Source: Alphaproteobacteria bacterium
GTDB lineage: Bacteria; Pseudomonadota; Alphaproteobacteria; Geminicoccales; Geminicoccaceae
DNA: 32,197 nucleotides
Assembly: GCA_026982585.1 (NCBI GenBank)
Contig: JALSGW010000038.1
Span: forward strand, 1 to 32,197
Reading direction: 5' to 3'
The translations under genes and the position numbers were made by a program. The number at the start of each line of letters is the position of its first letter. The first letter of the stretch is position 1. The notes below the pieces were generated by a model that saw nothing but the letters and a program-made list of their open reading frames with translations, made no database searches and was not told where the DNA came from. Of the stretch, positions 22,659 to 32,197 are shown piece after piece.

Positions 22659-24668
22659 ATGGCTTCGGCGGCGCTGCCGCGGGCGCATGCGGTCGGCCGG
22701 TCCTATGCCGCACCGGCGGCGGTGGCGGCGGCGTTCGCCCTGTCCCTGGCCTTTCTCGCCCTGCCCCGCGGCACGGTGCCGGCCTGGTTGCTGCGGGTGC
22801 CGCGCGAGTGGGTGCCGCCTTTGCGGAGGTGGCTTTCCGCCTTCATGGACTGGCTGGTGGGCAGCGCCAGCTTCGGCTTGTTCACCTTCAAGGATCTCAC
22901 CCGCGCCTTCAGCGCGCTCATGGATTGGCCGCTGTGGCTGGCGAAGAGCCTGCTCGTCACGGGGTTCCAGCTCGGCGAGGGCTCTGCTGCGGTGGCGCTC
23001 ACGGCACCGGTCTCCTGGCTTGCGGTGATTCTCCTGCTCACCCTGTTCGCCTACCGCCTCGGCGGCCGCGGCCTCGCGATCCTGGTCTTCCTCTGTTTCG
23101 CCTATCTGGCGCTCTTCGGGCAGTGGGAGAGCGCCATGGTGACGTTGTCTTCGATCGTCATCGCGGTGCCCTTCGGGGTGGCGGGTGGTCTCGCGCTCGG
23201 CATCTGGGCCTACCGTTCGCCGCGGTTCGAGCGGGCGCTCACGCCGCTTTTGGACGTCATGCAGACCACCCCGGTGTTCGCCTATCTGGTGCCGATCCTG
23301 TTCCTGTTCGGCTTCGGCCCGGTGGCGGCGATGATCGCCACCATCATCTACGCCATGCCTCCCATGGTCCGGGTGACCATCCTGGCGCTCAAACAGGTGC
23401 CGGAGGAGATCAAGGAATTCGGCCGCATGGTGGGCTGCAGCCGGCGCCAGTTCATGTGGCGGGTGCTGGTGCCCACCGCCCGCCCGGCGCTCATGGTGGG
23501 GGTCAATCAGGTGATCATGTTGTCGCTCAACATGGTCATCATCGCCTCCATGATCGGCGCCGGCGGCCTCGGCTACGACGTGCTGGCGTCGCTGCGCAGA
23601 CTCGACATCGGGGCCGGCCTCGAGGCCGGACTGGCCATCACCCTGCTCGCGATCGCCCTCGACCGCATGAGCCAGGCCGCGGCCGGCCGCAGCGAACGCC
23701 GGCGCGGGCGGCAGGGCGGGGCGTCGGGATTCGACGGGGTGATGGCGGCGGCCTTGCTGTTCGCCCTCGCCACCCTGTGGCTGGGGCTGCGCTATCCCTG
23801 GCTCGCCCGCTATCCCGAGGCCCTCGAGATCTCCACCGCCCCCTTCTGGGATGCGCTGGTGCGCTGGATCAACGTCAACTTCTTCGACCAGCTCGAGGCC
23901 TTCAAGACCACGCTCCTCGTCTACGTGCTGGTGCCGGTGAAACGCTTCCTCCTCGCCCAGCCCTGGCCATGGGTGCTGCTGCTGCTCACCCTCGCGGCCC
24001 TGCGCCTGGGCGGTGTGCGGCTTGCGCTCGTGGTGCTCGGGTTCGGGCTGTTCGTGGCCTTCTCCGGCTTCTGGACCAAGGCCATGATCACCGTCTATCT
24101 GTGTGGGCTCGCGGTGATCATCGCCGCCCTGCTCGGCATTCCGCTCGGCATCGCCTGCGGTCTCAACGCGCGGCTGTGGCGGGTGGTGGAGGCGGTGATC
24201 GATACGCTGCAGACCCTGCCCTCCTTCGTCTATCTGATCCCGGTGGTGATGCTGTTCCGGGTCGGCGACTTCTCGGCCATGATCGCGGTGATCCTCTATG
24301 CCATCGCCCCCGCGATCCGCTATGCGGCCCACGGCGTCCGCCGGGTGCCGGCCCATCTCATCGAGGCCGGCCGGGCTTCCGGTTGCACCCCGCGCCAGAT
24401 CCTGCTGCGCATCCGCCTGCCGCTCGCGCTGCCGGAGATCCTGCTCGGCATCAACCAGACCATCATGCTGGCCCTGTCCATGCTGGTGATCACCGCTCTC
24501 GTGGGGACCCGGGATCTCGGCCAGGAGGTCTACATCGCCCTGACCAAGGCCGATGTGGGCTATGGGCTGGTGGCGGGATTGAGCGTGGCCGCCATCGCCA
24601 TGATCGCCGACCGCCTGATCGGTGCGTGGGCGGAGCGGCTGCGGCGACGCTTCGGTCTGCAGGCATGA
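22659..24668 (+). CDS. Double-length ProW-like ABC permease (two permease domains in one polypeptide)
   Basis: Two EAA-type regions: 'EFGRMVGCSRRQFMWRVLVPTARPALMVGVNQVIMLSLNMVIIASMIG' and 'EAGRASGCTPRQILLRIRLPLALPEILLGINQTIMLALSMLVITALVG' in a 669-aa ORF. Confidence 0.92.
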   Translation: MASAALPRAHAVGRSYAAPAAVAAAFALSLAFLALPRGTVPAWLLRVPREWVPPLRRWLSAFMDWLVGSASFGLFTFKDLTRAFSALMDWPLWLAKSLLVTGFQLGEGSAAVALTAPVSWLAVILLLTLFAYRLGGRGLAILVFLCFAYLALFGQWESAMVTLSSIVIAVPFGVAGGLALGIWAYRSPRFERALTPLLDVMQTTPVFAYLVPILFLFGFGPVAAMIATIIYAMPPMVRVTILALKQVPEEIKEFGRMVGCSRRQFMWRVLVPTARPALMVGVNQVIMLSLNMVIIASMIGAGGLGYDVLASLRRLDIGAGLEAGLAITLLAIALDRMSQAAAGRSERRRGRQGGASGFDGVMAAALLFALATLWLGLRYPWLARYPEALEISTAPFWDALVRWINVNFFDQLEAFKTTLLVYVLVPVKRFLLAQPWPWVLLLLTLAALRLGGVRLALVVLGFGLFVAFSGFWTKAMITVYLCGLAVIIAALLGIPLGIACGLNARLWRVVEAVIDTLQTLPSFVYLIPVVMLFRVGDFSAMIAVILYAIAPAIRYAAHGVRRVPAHLIEAGRASGCTPRQILLRIRLPLALPEILLGINQTIMLALSMLVITALVGTRDLGQEVYIALTKADVGYGLVAGLSVAAIAMIADRLIGAWAERLRRRFGLQA

Positions 24669-25558
24669 GGGAACAGGCCATGGAGGAGGTGCAGGACCGC
24701 ATCCGGTCGCTGCCCCTGTGGCGGGGTCGGATCGAGATGGAGCCGGTGGGCGGCGGTATCACCAACACCAACCTGTTGGTCCGCGATTCCGGCCATCGTT
24801 ACTTCGTGCGGGTGGGCGCCGACATCCCGGTGCACGGGGTGATGCGCTTCAACGAAAAGGCGGCCGCGCTCGCCGCCCACGCAGCCGGCGTCGGCCCGGC
24901 GGTGGTCTACAGCGAACCCGGCATCCTGGTGTTCGACCACATCGCGGGCGAGACCCTCACGGCAGAGGGCGTGCGCCGGCAGCTCGATCGGGTGCTGGCG
25001 CTGGTCAAGCGCGCCCATCGCGAGATCCCGAAGCACCTGCGCGGGCCGGTGCTGGCCTTCTGGGTGTTCCATGTGGTGCGGGACTACGCCCACACCCTCA
25101 AAGAGGCGGATTTCCGGCTCAAGGCGGAGCTTCCGCGCTATCTGGAGGCGGCGGAGCGGCTCGAGCGGGCGGTGGGGCCGGTGGAGCTGGTCTTCGGCCA
25201 CAACGATCTTCTGGCCGCCAACTTCATCGACGACGGCGCGCGGCTGTGGCTCGTGGACTGGGAGTATGCCGGCTTCAACTCGCCGCTGTTCGATCTCGGC
25301 GGGCTCGCTTCCAACAACGAGCTCTCGGAGGACGAGCGGCTGTGGCTGCTTGAGGCCTATTTCGAGCGACCGGTGGACGATTCGCTGCGCCTTTCCGCCC
25401 AGGCCATGCTCACCGCCTCGCTCTTGCGGGAGGCCATGTGGAGCATGGTGTCGGAGATCCATTCCAAGCTGGAGTTCGACTATCGCGCCTACACCGAGAC
25501 CAACCTCGAGCGCTTCGAGCGGGCGCTCGCCCGTTTCGAGGAGATGACGCGATCATGA
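24665..25558 (+). CDS. Choline-kinase/aminoglycoside-phosphotransferase-family protein
   Basis: 'GGGITNTNLLVRDSGHRYFVRVG', Brenner-type 'HNDLLAANFIDDGARLWLVDWEYAGFNSPLFDLGGLASNN'. Confidence 0.88.
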   Translation: MREQAMEEVQDRIRSLPLWRGRIEMEPVGGGITNTNLLVRDSGHRYFVRVGADIPVHGVMRFNEKAAALAAHAAGVGPAVVYSEPGILVFDHIAGETLTAEGVRRQLDRVLALVKRAHREIPKHLRGPVLAFWVFHVVRDYAHTLKEADFRLKAELPRYLEAAERLERAVGPVELVFGHNDLLAANFIDDGARLWLVDWEYAGFNSPLFDLGGLASNNELSEDERLWLLEAYFERPVDDSLRLSAQAMLTASLLREAMWSMVSEIHSKLEFDYRAYTETNLERFERALARFEEMTRS

Positions 25559-27996
25559 CCGCGCTTCCCCGCTCGGCCGAGGTGATCGTCGTCGGCGGCG
25601 GCATCGTCGGCTGTTCGGTCGCCTATCATCTCGCCCATCTCGGCCGCGAGGTGCTGTTGCTCGAGCGCCACCGGCTCACCTCCGGCTCCACCTGGCACGC
25701 CGCCGGGCTGGTGGGCCAGCTGCGCACCAACGCCAACATCACCCAGCTGCTCACCTATTCGGTGGAGCTCTACGCCCGGCTCGAGGCGGAAACCGGCCAG
25801 GCCACCGGCTGGAAGCAGAACGGCGGCCTGCGGCTCGCCTGCAACCCGGACCGGTGGATCGAGCTGCGCCGCCAGGCCACCACCGCCCGCTCCTTCGGCC
25901 TCGAGATGCACCTGCTCTCGCCCAGAGAGGCGCGCGAGCTGTGGCCGCTCATGGAGGTGGAGGATGTGGTGGGCGCCGCCTTCCTGCCCACCGACGGCCA
26001 GGCCAATCCCGCCGACATCACCCAGGCGCTGGCCAAGGGCGCGCGCCAGAAGGGCGCCTTGATCCTCGAGGAGATCGGGGTCGAGGAGCTGTGGGTGGAG
26101 GACGGCCGTCTGCGCGGCGTGCGCACCGCCCAGGGCACCGTCGCCTGCGCCCAATTGTGCCTGTGCTGCGGCCAGTGGACCCGACAGCTGGCCGCCCGGG
26201 CCGGGGTGTCGGTGCCGCTCGCCTCGGTGCAGCACCAGTATCTGGTCACCGAGCCCGTCCCCGGAGTGCGCCCCGATCTCCCCACCCTGCGCGATCCCGA
26301 TCGCCTCCTCTACTACAAGGAGGAGGTGGGGGGCCTTGTGGTGGGCGGCTACGAGCCCAATCCCCGCCCGTGGGGCGAGGACGGGGTGCCGGAGGATTTC
26401 GCCTTCGCGTTGCTCGACGAGGATCTCGACCATTTCGAGCCGCTCATGCGCCACGCTCTCGCCCGGGTGCCGGCGCTGGCGGAGGTCGGAATCCGGCGCA
26501 TCGTCAACGGGCCCGAGAGCTTCACCCCGGACGGCCAGTTCATCCTCGGCGAGGCGCCCGGGCTTGCGGGACTGTTCATCGCCGCCGGGTTCAACGCCTT
26601 CGGCATCGCCGCCGCCGGCGGCGCCGGCATGGCCTTGGCCGAGTGGGTCTGCAAGGGCGCGCCGCCCTATGATCTGTGGCCGGTGGACATCCGCCGCTTC
26701 GGCCGCGAGTACGCCGACCCCCGCCGCCTGTATGCCCGCACCCTCGAGGCCTACGCCAAGCACTATGCCATCGCCTGGCCCGGGGAAGAGATGGAGAGCG
26801 GCCGCCCGCTGCGGCGCTCGCCCCTCTACGATCGGCTCAAGGCACGGGGGGCGGTGTTCGGCGAGAAACTGGGGTTCGAACGCCCCAACTGGTTCGCCGC
26901 GGACGGCGAGGAGGCGGTCGAGCGCTACAGTTTCACCCGCCCCAACTGGTTCGCGGCGGTGGGGCGCGAACACCGGGCCTGCCGCGAGCGGGTGGCGCTG
27001 TTCGACCAGAGCTCCTTCGCCAAGTTCCTGCTGGTGGGCCCGGATGCGGAGGAGGTGCTGTCCTGGATCTGCGCCGGCGAGGTGCGCAAGCCGCCGGGAC
27101 GGCTCACCTACACCCAGATGCTCAATGCCCAAGGCGGCATCGAATGCGATCTCACCGTCGCCCGCATCGCCCCCGATCTCTACTACATCGTCACCGGTAC
27201 CGGCTTCGCCACCCGCGACTTCGACTGGATCCGCCGCCACATCCCGCCGGGCCGCCACGCCCAGCTCATCGACGTCACTTCGGCGCGGGCGGTGCTTTCG
27301 GTGATGGGGCCGCGCGCCCGCGAACTCCTCCAGCCCCTCACCCCTTATCCCCTCGACAACGACGCCTTTCCCTTCGCACACGTGCGCGAGCTGATCCTGG
27401 CCGGCGTGCCGGTCTGGGCGCTTCGGGTCACCTATGTGGGCGAGCTCGGCTGGGAGCTGCACGTGCCGGCGGAATGCGCGCTCACCCTGTTCGACGCACT
27501 GGTCGAGCGCGGCGAAGCGCTCGGGCTGGCGCTGGCCGGCTATCGCGCCATCGAATCGCTGCGGCTGGAGAAGGGCTATCGGGCCTGGGGCGCGGACATC
27601 GGGCCCGACTACAACCCGCTCATGGCCGGCCTCGGCTTTGCGGTCAAGCTCCGCTCCAACCAACCCTTCCTCGGCCGCGAGGCGCTCGAGGACCAGCGCA
27701 GGCGACCGCTCACCCGCCGGCTGGTCGGCTTTCTGGTGCCGGATCCCGAAGTGCCGCTGTGGGGCCGCGAGACCATCTATCGCGACGGCAAGCGGGTCGG
27801 CTGGCTCACCTCCGCCGGCTTCGGCTACACCGTGGGCCGGCCGATCGGCTACGGTTACGTGCGCAACGACGAGGGGGTGAGCCGCGAGTGGATTTTCGCC
27901 GGCCGCTACGAACTCGAGGTGGCGGGCGAACGGGTGCCGGCCGAACCCTTCCTCAAGCCCCCCTATGATCCCGAAGGGACCCGGGTGCGCGGCTGA
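25555..27996 (+). CDS. FAD-dependent oxidoreductase with C-terminal GcvT-like domain (dimethylglycine/sarcosine dehydrogenase family)
   Basis: 'AEVIVVGGGIVGCSVAYHLAHLGREVLLLERHRLTSGSTWHAAGLVGQLR' DAO fold; C-terminal folate-binding GcvT-like 'VTYVGELGWELHVP..YRAIESLRLEKGYRAWGADIGPDYNPLMAGLGFAVK'. Confidence 0.92.
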   Translation: MTALPRSAEVIVVGGGIVGCSVAYHLAHLGREVLLLERHRLTSGSTWHAAGLVGQLRTNANITQLLTYSVELYARLEAETGQATGWKQNGGLRLACNPDRWIELRRQATTARSFGLEMHLLSPREARELWPLMEVEDVVGAAFLPTDGQANPADITQALAKGARQKGALILEEIGVEELWVEDGRLRGVRTAQGTVACAQLCLCCGQWTRQLAARAGVSVPLASVQHQYLVTEPVPGVRPDLPTLRDPDRLLYYKEEVGGLVVGGYEPNPRPWGEDGVPEDFAFALLDEDLDHFEPLMRHALARVPALAEVGIRRIVNGPESFTPDGQFILGEAPGLAGLFIAAGFNAFGIAAAGGAGMALAEWVCKGAPPYDLWPVDIRRFGREYADPRRLYARTLEAYAKHYAIAWPGEEMESGRPLRRSPLYDRLKARGAVFGEKLGFERPNWFAADGEEAVERYSFTRPNWFAAVGREHRACRERVALFDQSSFAKFLLVGPDAEEVLSWICAGEVRKPPGRLTYTQMLNAQGGIECDLTVARIAPDLYYIVTGTGFATRDFDWIRRHIPPGRHAQLIDVTSARAVLSVMGPRARELLQPLTPYPLDNDAFPFAHVRELILAGVPVWALRVTYVGELGWELHVPAECALTLFDALVERGEALGLALAGYRAIESLRLEKGYRAWGADIGPDYNPLMAGLGFAVKLRSNQPFLGREALEDQRRRPLTRRLVGFLVPDPEVPLWGRETIYRDGKRVGWLTSAGFGYTVGRPIGYGYVRNDEGVSREWIFAGRYELEVAGERVPAEPFLKPPYDPEGTRVRG

Positions 27997-28046
27997 ACGC
28001 CCCATCCCGGCCGCCGGCGGCCCCTATGCCCGCAGCCCGCGTTCCT

Positions 28047-28061
28047 CGCCGCAAGGCGGCG
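28047..28061. other. Stem-loop CGCCGC-AAG-GCGGCG
   Basis: Perfect 6-bp arms, 3-nt loop, in the convergent intergenic region. Confidence 0.45.
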
Positions 28062-28063
28062 TC

Positions 28064-28168
28064 CAGGAATCCGCGGCGCCGGCCGGAACCCGGGCCATGA
28101 CGCCCGCCCCGGCGAAGGCCACGGCCAGGCTCCGCATTCAGGAATCCGCGGCGCGGTCCGGAACCCGA
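28064..28168. repeat. Imperfect direct repeat, period 75 bp ('caggaatccgcggcgc..ccggaacccg')
   Basis: 'caggaatccgcggcgccggccggaacccg' at 28064 and 'caggaatccgcggcgcggtccggaacccg' at 28139, the latter overlapping the end of the Flp-like ORF. Confidence 0.7.
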
Positions 28169-28308
28169 CCGACGAACTCAGCCCAGAGACCGCGCACACT
28201 CCCGCTCAGGGCGAGCAGCCCCGCGAGCGCCGAGATCGCCAGCACCCCGGCGAGCAGCGCGTATTGCAGCGCGACGCCGGCGGCCTCGTCCCGGATCAGC
28301 TCGGCCAT
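28138..28308 (-). CDS. Small Flp-type (type IVb) pilin-like protein
   Basis: 'MAELIRDEAAGVALQYALLAGVLAISALAGLLALSGSVRGLW' aligns with Flp consensus 'F(L)xDExGATAIEYGLIAALIAV'; size and single hydrophobic segment match. Confidence 0.55.
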   Translation of the reverse strand: MAELIRDEAAGVALQYALLAGVLAISALAGLLALSGSVRGLWAEFVGRVPDRAADS

Positions 28309-28410
28309 CTGTGCCCCTCCGGCGGTGGGGTTCCGAGACCGATCCTCCAAGCCGGCGGTTAAGGATCGGTGAAGAACGCGGGTTGGGAGTTCACCGGGGG
28401 GCGAGCTGGC

Positions 28411-29031
28411 TCAGCCGTTGAGCGCCTCCCACACCTCCCAGCTGCCCTCGTAGATCATGTCCAGGGCGACGTAGAGGACGATGGCGATGCCCACGTAGAC
28501 CAGCCAGTGATAGCGGTCGATCAGGCGCGCGATGTAGCCCGCCGCCACCGCCATCAGCACGATCGAGAGCAAAAGCCCGAAGGCCATGATATAGGGGTGC
28601 TCGCGCGCCGCCCCCGCCACCGCGAGGATGTTGTCGAGCGACATGGAGATGTCGGCCACCGACACCTGCACCACCGCCGAGGCGAAGGTCTTGCCGCCGC
28701 TGCCCGCCTTTTGGATCTCCGCCTCCGCCTGGGCGGGTCCCGCGCGCACGTCGCGCCACATCTTCCAGGCCACCCACAGCAGCAGCAGCCCGCCGGCGAG
28801 CAGAAGACCGATGATCGCAAGCAGCTGCACCGCCACCAGGGCGAAGATGATGCGGGCGACCAGCGCAAGCCCGATGCCGATGGCGATCACGAGCCGCTGC
28901 TGGCGCGGCGGCAGGCCGGATGCGGCGGTGCCCACCACCACCGCATTGTCGCCGGCCAGCACGATGTCGATCAGGATGACCGAGACCAGCGCCTGCAGCT
29001 GGCTCCAGAGCAGGGGATCGAGTTCGAACAT
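28411..29031 (-). CDS. TerC/YjbE-family integral membrane protein
   Basis: 'LIDIVLAGDNAVVVGTAASGLPPRQQRLVIAIGIGLALVARIIFAL' and 'VSVADISMSLDNILAVAGAA'. Confidence 0.9.
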   Translation of the reverse strand: MFELDPLLWSQLQALVSVILIDIVLAGDNAVVVGTAASGLPPRQQRLVIAIGIGLALVARIIFALVAVQLLAIIGLLLAGGLLLLWVAWKMWRDVRAGPAQAEAEIQKAGSGGKTFASAVVQVSVADISMSLDNILAVAGAAREHPYIMAFGLLLSIVLMAVAAGYIARLIDRYHWLVYVGIAIVLYVALDMIYEGSWEVWEALNG

Positions 29032-29283
29032 CGCAGATGTGGTTTCCTCCGCAGATCAGGGGGCGGCCGGCGGCCGCCCGCGCGCGGCGCCACCCTAGAG
29101 CGGATCGGGCCGGGATTCCAGGATTCCCGCTGCCCGCCGTCGTCCCCGCTTGCGCGGGCGGGCGCGAGCCGTTACAGGGCCAGGGGTGGATCCCCGACAC
29201 CACCCCTTCCGCTTCCACACCCGCGGCCCTATCTAGCGGCGGGGAGGGTCAGCGAGCCGCATCGTCTGAGGAGGACACCGATC

Positions 29284-29889
29284 ATGGCCTTCGAGTTGCC
29301 CGATCTTCCCTATCCCTACGACGCTCTCGAGCCCTACATCTCTTCGCAGACCATGCATCTGCACCACGACAAACACCACCAGACCTATGTGACCAACCTC
29401 AACAATCTGGTGGAGGGCACCGATCTCGAGGGCAAGGCGCTCGAGGACATCGTCGTCGCCACCTACAACGACCCCGCCAAGGAGGGCATCTTCAACAACG
29501 CCGGCCAGCACTGGAACCACTGCCTGTTCTGGCGGGTGATGAAGAAGGGCGGCGGCGGCAAACCCGGCGGCGAGCTGCTGCGGCGCATCGAGGACGCCTT
29601 CGGCTCCTTCGACGTGTTCAAGGAGAAGTTCAAGCAGGCGGCGGTCACCGTGTTCGGCTCCGGCTGGGCCTGGCTGGCGCTGGAGGGCGACGAGCTCAAG
29701 GTGCTCAAGACCCCGAACGGGGCCAACCCGCTCGTCTTCGGCATGACGCCGCTGCTCGGCATCGACGTCTGGGAGCACGCCTATTATCTGGATTACCAGA
29801 ACCGGCGCCCCGAGTACGTGGCCGCCTTCATCAACCACCTGATCAATTGGGAGGTGGTGGAGGAGGAGCTGCTCAAAGCCGTCGGCTGA
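29284..29889 (+). CDS. sodB: Superoxide dismutase (Fe/Mn)
   Basis: 'MAFELPDLPYPYDALEPYISSQTMHLHHDKHHQTYV', 'FNNAGQHWNHCLFW', 'IDVWEHAYYLDYQNRRPEYVAAF'. Confidence 0.95.
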   Translation: MAFELPDLPYPYDALEPYISSQTMHLHHDKHHQTYVTNLNNLVEGTDLEGKALEDIVVATYNDPAKEGIFNNAGQHWNHCLFWRVMKKGGGGKPGGELLRRIEDAFGSFDVFKEKFKQAAVTVFGSGWAWLALEGDELKVLKTPNGANPLVFGMTPLLGIDVWEHAYYLDYQNRRPEYVAAFINHLINWEVVEEELLKAVG

Positions 29890-29928
29890 CCGCCGCCGTC
29901 GAGGTGCGGCCGCGCTCCCGCCGGCGGC

Positions 29929-30312
29929 TCACGCGGGCAGTGCGATCAACAACGCCGCCACGAGGCGTTCCTCGGCGAGCAGCAGATTGAAGGTCCGGCA
30001 GGCGGCGGGGGTCGCCATGGCCTCCGCCGCAAGTCCCCGCTCCTTGAGCTGCCTTAACAACGCCGCGGGAGGCGGCTCGAACGTCGCTCCGCTGCCCAGG
30101 ATCACGAGATCCGGCCGCGGATCCTCACAGGCCAGCGGCGCGAGCGCTTCCGCGTCCACCGCAGCCAGGGAGGAGGCGGCCAGGGATATCACCCGCCTTC
30201 CCACGATCAGCACCGACCCCTGCACCGCCCGGCCGGCGATGAGGAATCCGCCCGGGCCGTAGCGCTGAACGCGCGGCTTGTCGCCAGGCGGCACCAATGG
30301 TTCCAGCTGCAT
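29929..30312 (-). CDS. Mth938-domain (DUF498-like) protein
   Basis: 'QRYGPGGFLIAGRAVQGSVLIVGRRV..PDLVILGSGATFEPPPAALLRQLKERGLAAEAMATPAACRTFNLLLAEERLVAALLIAL'; adjacent to secF. Confidence 0.85.
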   Translation of the reverse strand: MQLEPLVPPGDKPRVQRYGPGGFLIAGRAVQGSVLIVGRRVISLAASSLAAVDAEALAPLACEDPRPDLVILGSGATFEPPPAALLRQLKERGLAAEAMATPAACRTFNLLLAEERLVAALLIALPA

Positions 30313-30315
30313 CGC

Positions 30316-31254
30316 TCAAGGCGTCGCCGCAGCCGCCCGCTCCTTCGCCACCACCGCCTTGAGGTTGAGGTAGAGGAGCGCCGGCGAGGCCAGATAGACG
30401 CTCGAATAGGTGCCGGCGATCACCCCCCAGATCATGGCGAAGATGAAGCCCTCGATCACCTCGGGGCCGACCACGAACAGCACGCCGAGGGCGATCAGGG
30501 TGGTGAGCGAGGTCATGAGGGTGCGGGCCAGGGTCTCGTTGAGCGAGCGGTCGATGAGCGCCTCCATCTCGAGCGTCTTGTAGCGCCGAAGGTTTTCCCG
30601 GATGCGGTCGTAGATGACCACCGTATCGTTGAGGGAATAGCCGACGATGGTGAGGATGGCGGCGACGGTGGCGAGGTTGAACTCGTAGCCGGTGATCACG
30701 AACACGCCGAGGGTGGTGAGCACATCGTGCACCAGGGCGAGGATCGCCCCGGCGCCGAACTGCCATTCGAAGCGAAACCAGATGTAGACCAGCACCAGCA
30801 CCAGGGCGAGGCCGACCGCCATGACCCCGGCGCGGAACAGCTCGCCGCTCACCTTCGGCCCCACATATTCGGAGCGGCGGAACTCCACCGCCTCGCCGAA
30901 CCGTTCGCGCAACACCTGTTTGATGCGTTCGATGGCGGCGAGCTGGGCCTGGGCGTCGCCCTCCTGCCGCTCGATGCGGATCAACACGTCCCGTTCGCTG
31001 CCGAAATGCTGGAGCTGCACCTGGCCGAGGTCGAGCTCGCCGAGCGTCCGGCGCAGCTCGCCGAGCTCGGCCGGCTGCGGCAGCCGCACCTCCAGCAGCG
31101 AACCGCCCCGGAAGTCGATCCCGAAGTTCAACCCGACCACAAACACCAACAGCAGCGACAGCACCACCAGCGCGCCCGATCCCGCCAGGAACGGCACCCG
31201 CCAGCGCATGAACGGGATGTTGACATTGTCGGGGACGAGACGCGGCAGGCGCAT
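30316..31254 (-). CDS. secF: Protein translocase subunit SecF
   Basis: 'GLNFGIDFRGGSLLEVRL', 'VGYSLNDTVVIYDRIRENLRRYK', 'SLNETLARTLMTSLTTLIALGVLFVVG'. Confidence 0.96.
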   Translation of the reverse strand: MRLPRLVPDNVNIPFMRWRVPFLAGSGALVVLSLLLVFVVGLNFGIDFRGGSLLEVRLPQPAELGELRRTLGELDLGQVQLQHFGSERDVLIRIERQEGDAQAQLAAIERIKQVLRERFGEAVEFRRSEYVGPKVSGELFRAGVMAVGLALVLVLVYIWFRFEWQFGAGAILALVHDVLTTLGVFVITGYEFNLATVAAILTIVGYSLNDTVVIYDRIRENLRRYKTLEMEALIDRSLNETLARTLMTSLTTLIALGVLFVVGPEVIEGFIFAMIWGVIAGTYSSVYLASPALLYLNLKAVVAKERAAAATP

Positions 31255-31264
31255 GATCGATCCC

Positions 31265-32197
<933 letters not shown>

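Noticed and set aside
20538-24356. 1272-aa minus-strand ORF opposite the ABC transporter genes
   Set aside because: Antisense to well-supported transporter genes; His/Asp/Gly/Arg-rich low-complexity translation typical of antisense frames in high-GC DNA.
25489-28005. 838-aa minus-strand ORF opposite the FAD oxidoreductase
   Set aside because: Same reason: antisense artefact of codon bias at high GC.
29032-29100. yybP-ykoY (Mn) riboswitch upstream of the TerC-family gene
   Set aside because: Considered because terC-like genes are often riboswitch-controlled, but I could not see the conserved core in the upstream sequence.

Overview
High-GC bacterial chromosomal window, probably alphaproteobacterial by gene order and gene types; this assignment is inference. 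From about 5.08 kb to the right edge it is dense and mostly ordinary: a PilZ-domain gene (-); yebC-ruvC-ruvA-ruvB-ybgC-tolQ-tolR-tolA-tolB-pal-cpoB-tilS-ftsH (+); uvrB (-); a DeoR-family regulator (-) divergent from a quaternary-amine (glycine betaine/choline type) ABC transporter operon that also carries a choline-kinase-like phosphotransferase and a dimethylglycine/sarcosine-dehydrogenase-like flavoprotein; a small Flp-pilin-like ORF (-); a TerC-family gene (-); a Fe/Mn superoxide dismutase; an Mth938-domain gene (-); secF (-) and partial secD (-). The left 5 kb is different. Apart from one IS5-like element (about 2547-3894) I see no convincing coding sequence there. Instead there are several independent families of degenerate direct or tandem repeats with periods near 48-55, 57-61, 167 and 195 bp, plus a pair of 25-bp palindromic repeats spaced 61 bp apart. 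The points most worth a second look are the amine uptake/kinase/oxidoreductase operon with its putative operator, the double-length permease, the repeat-rich non-coding block including the 61-bp-spaced palindromic repeats, and a Flp-like pilin lacking the usual processing-site residues. I did not see cas genes, a toxin-antitoxin module, or a clear new defence system. No database search was possible; all calls are from reading motifs in the sequence and the supplied translations.
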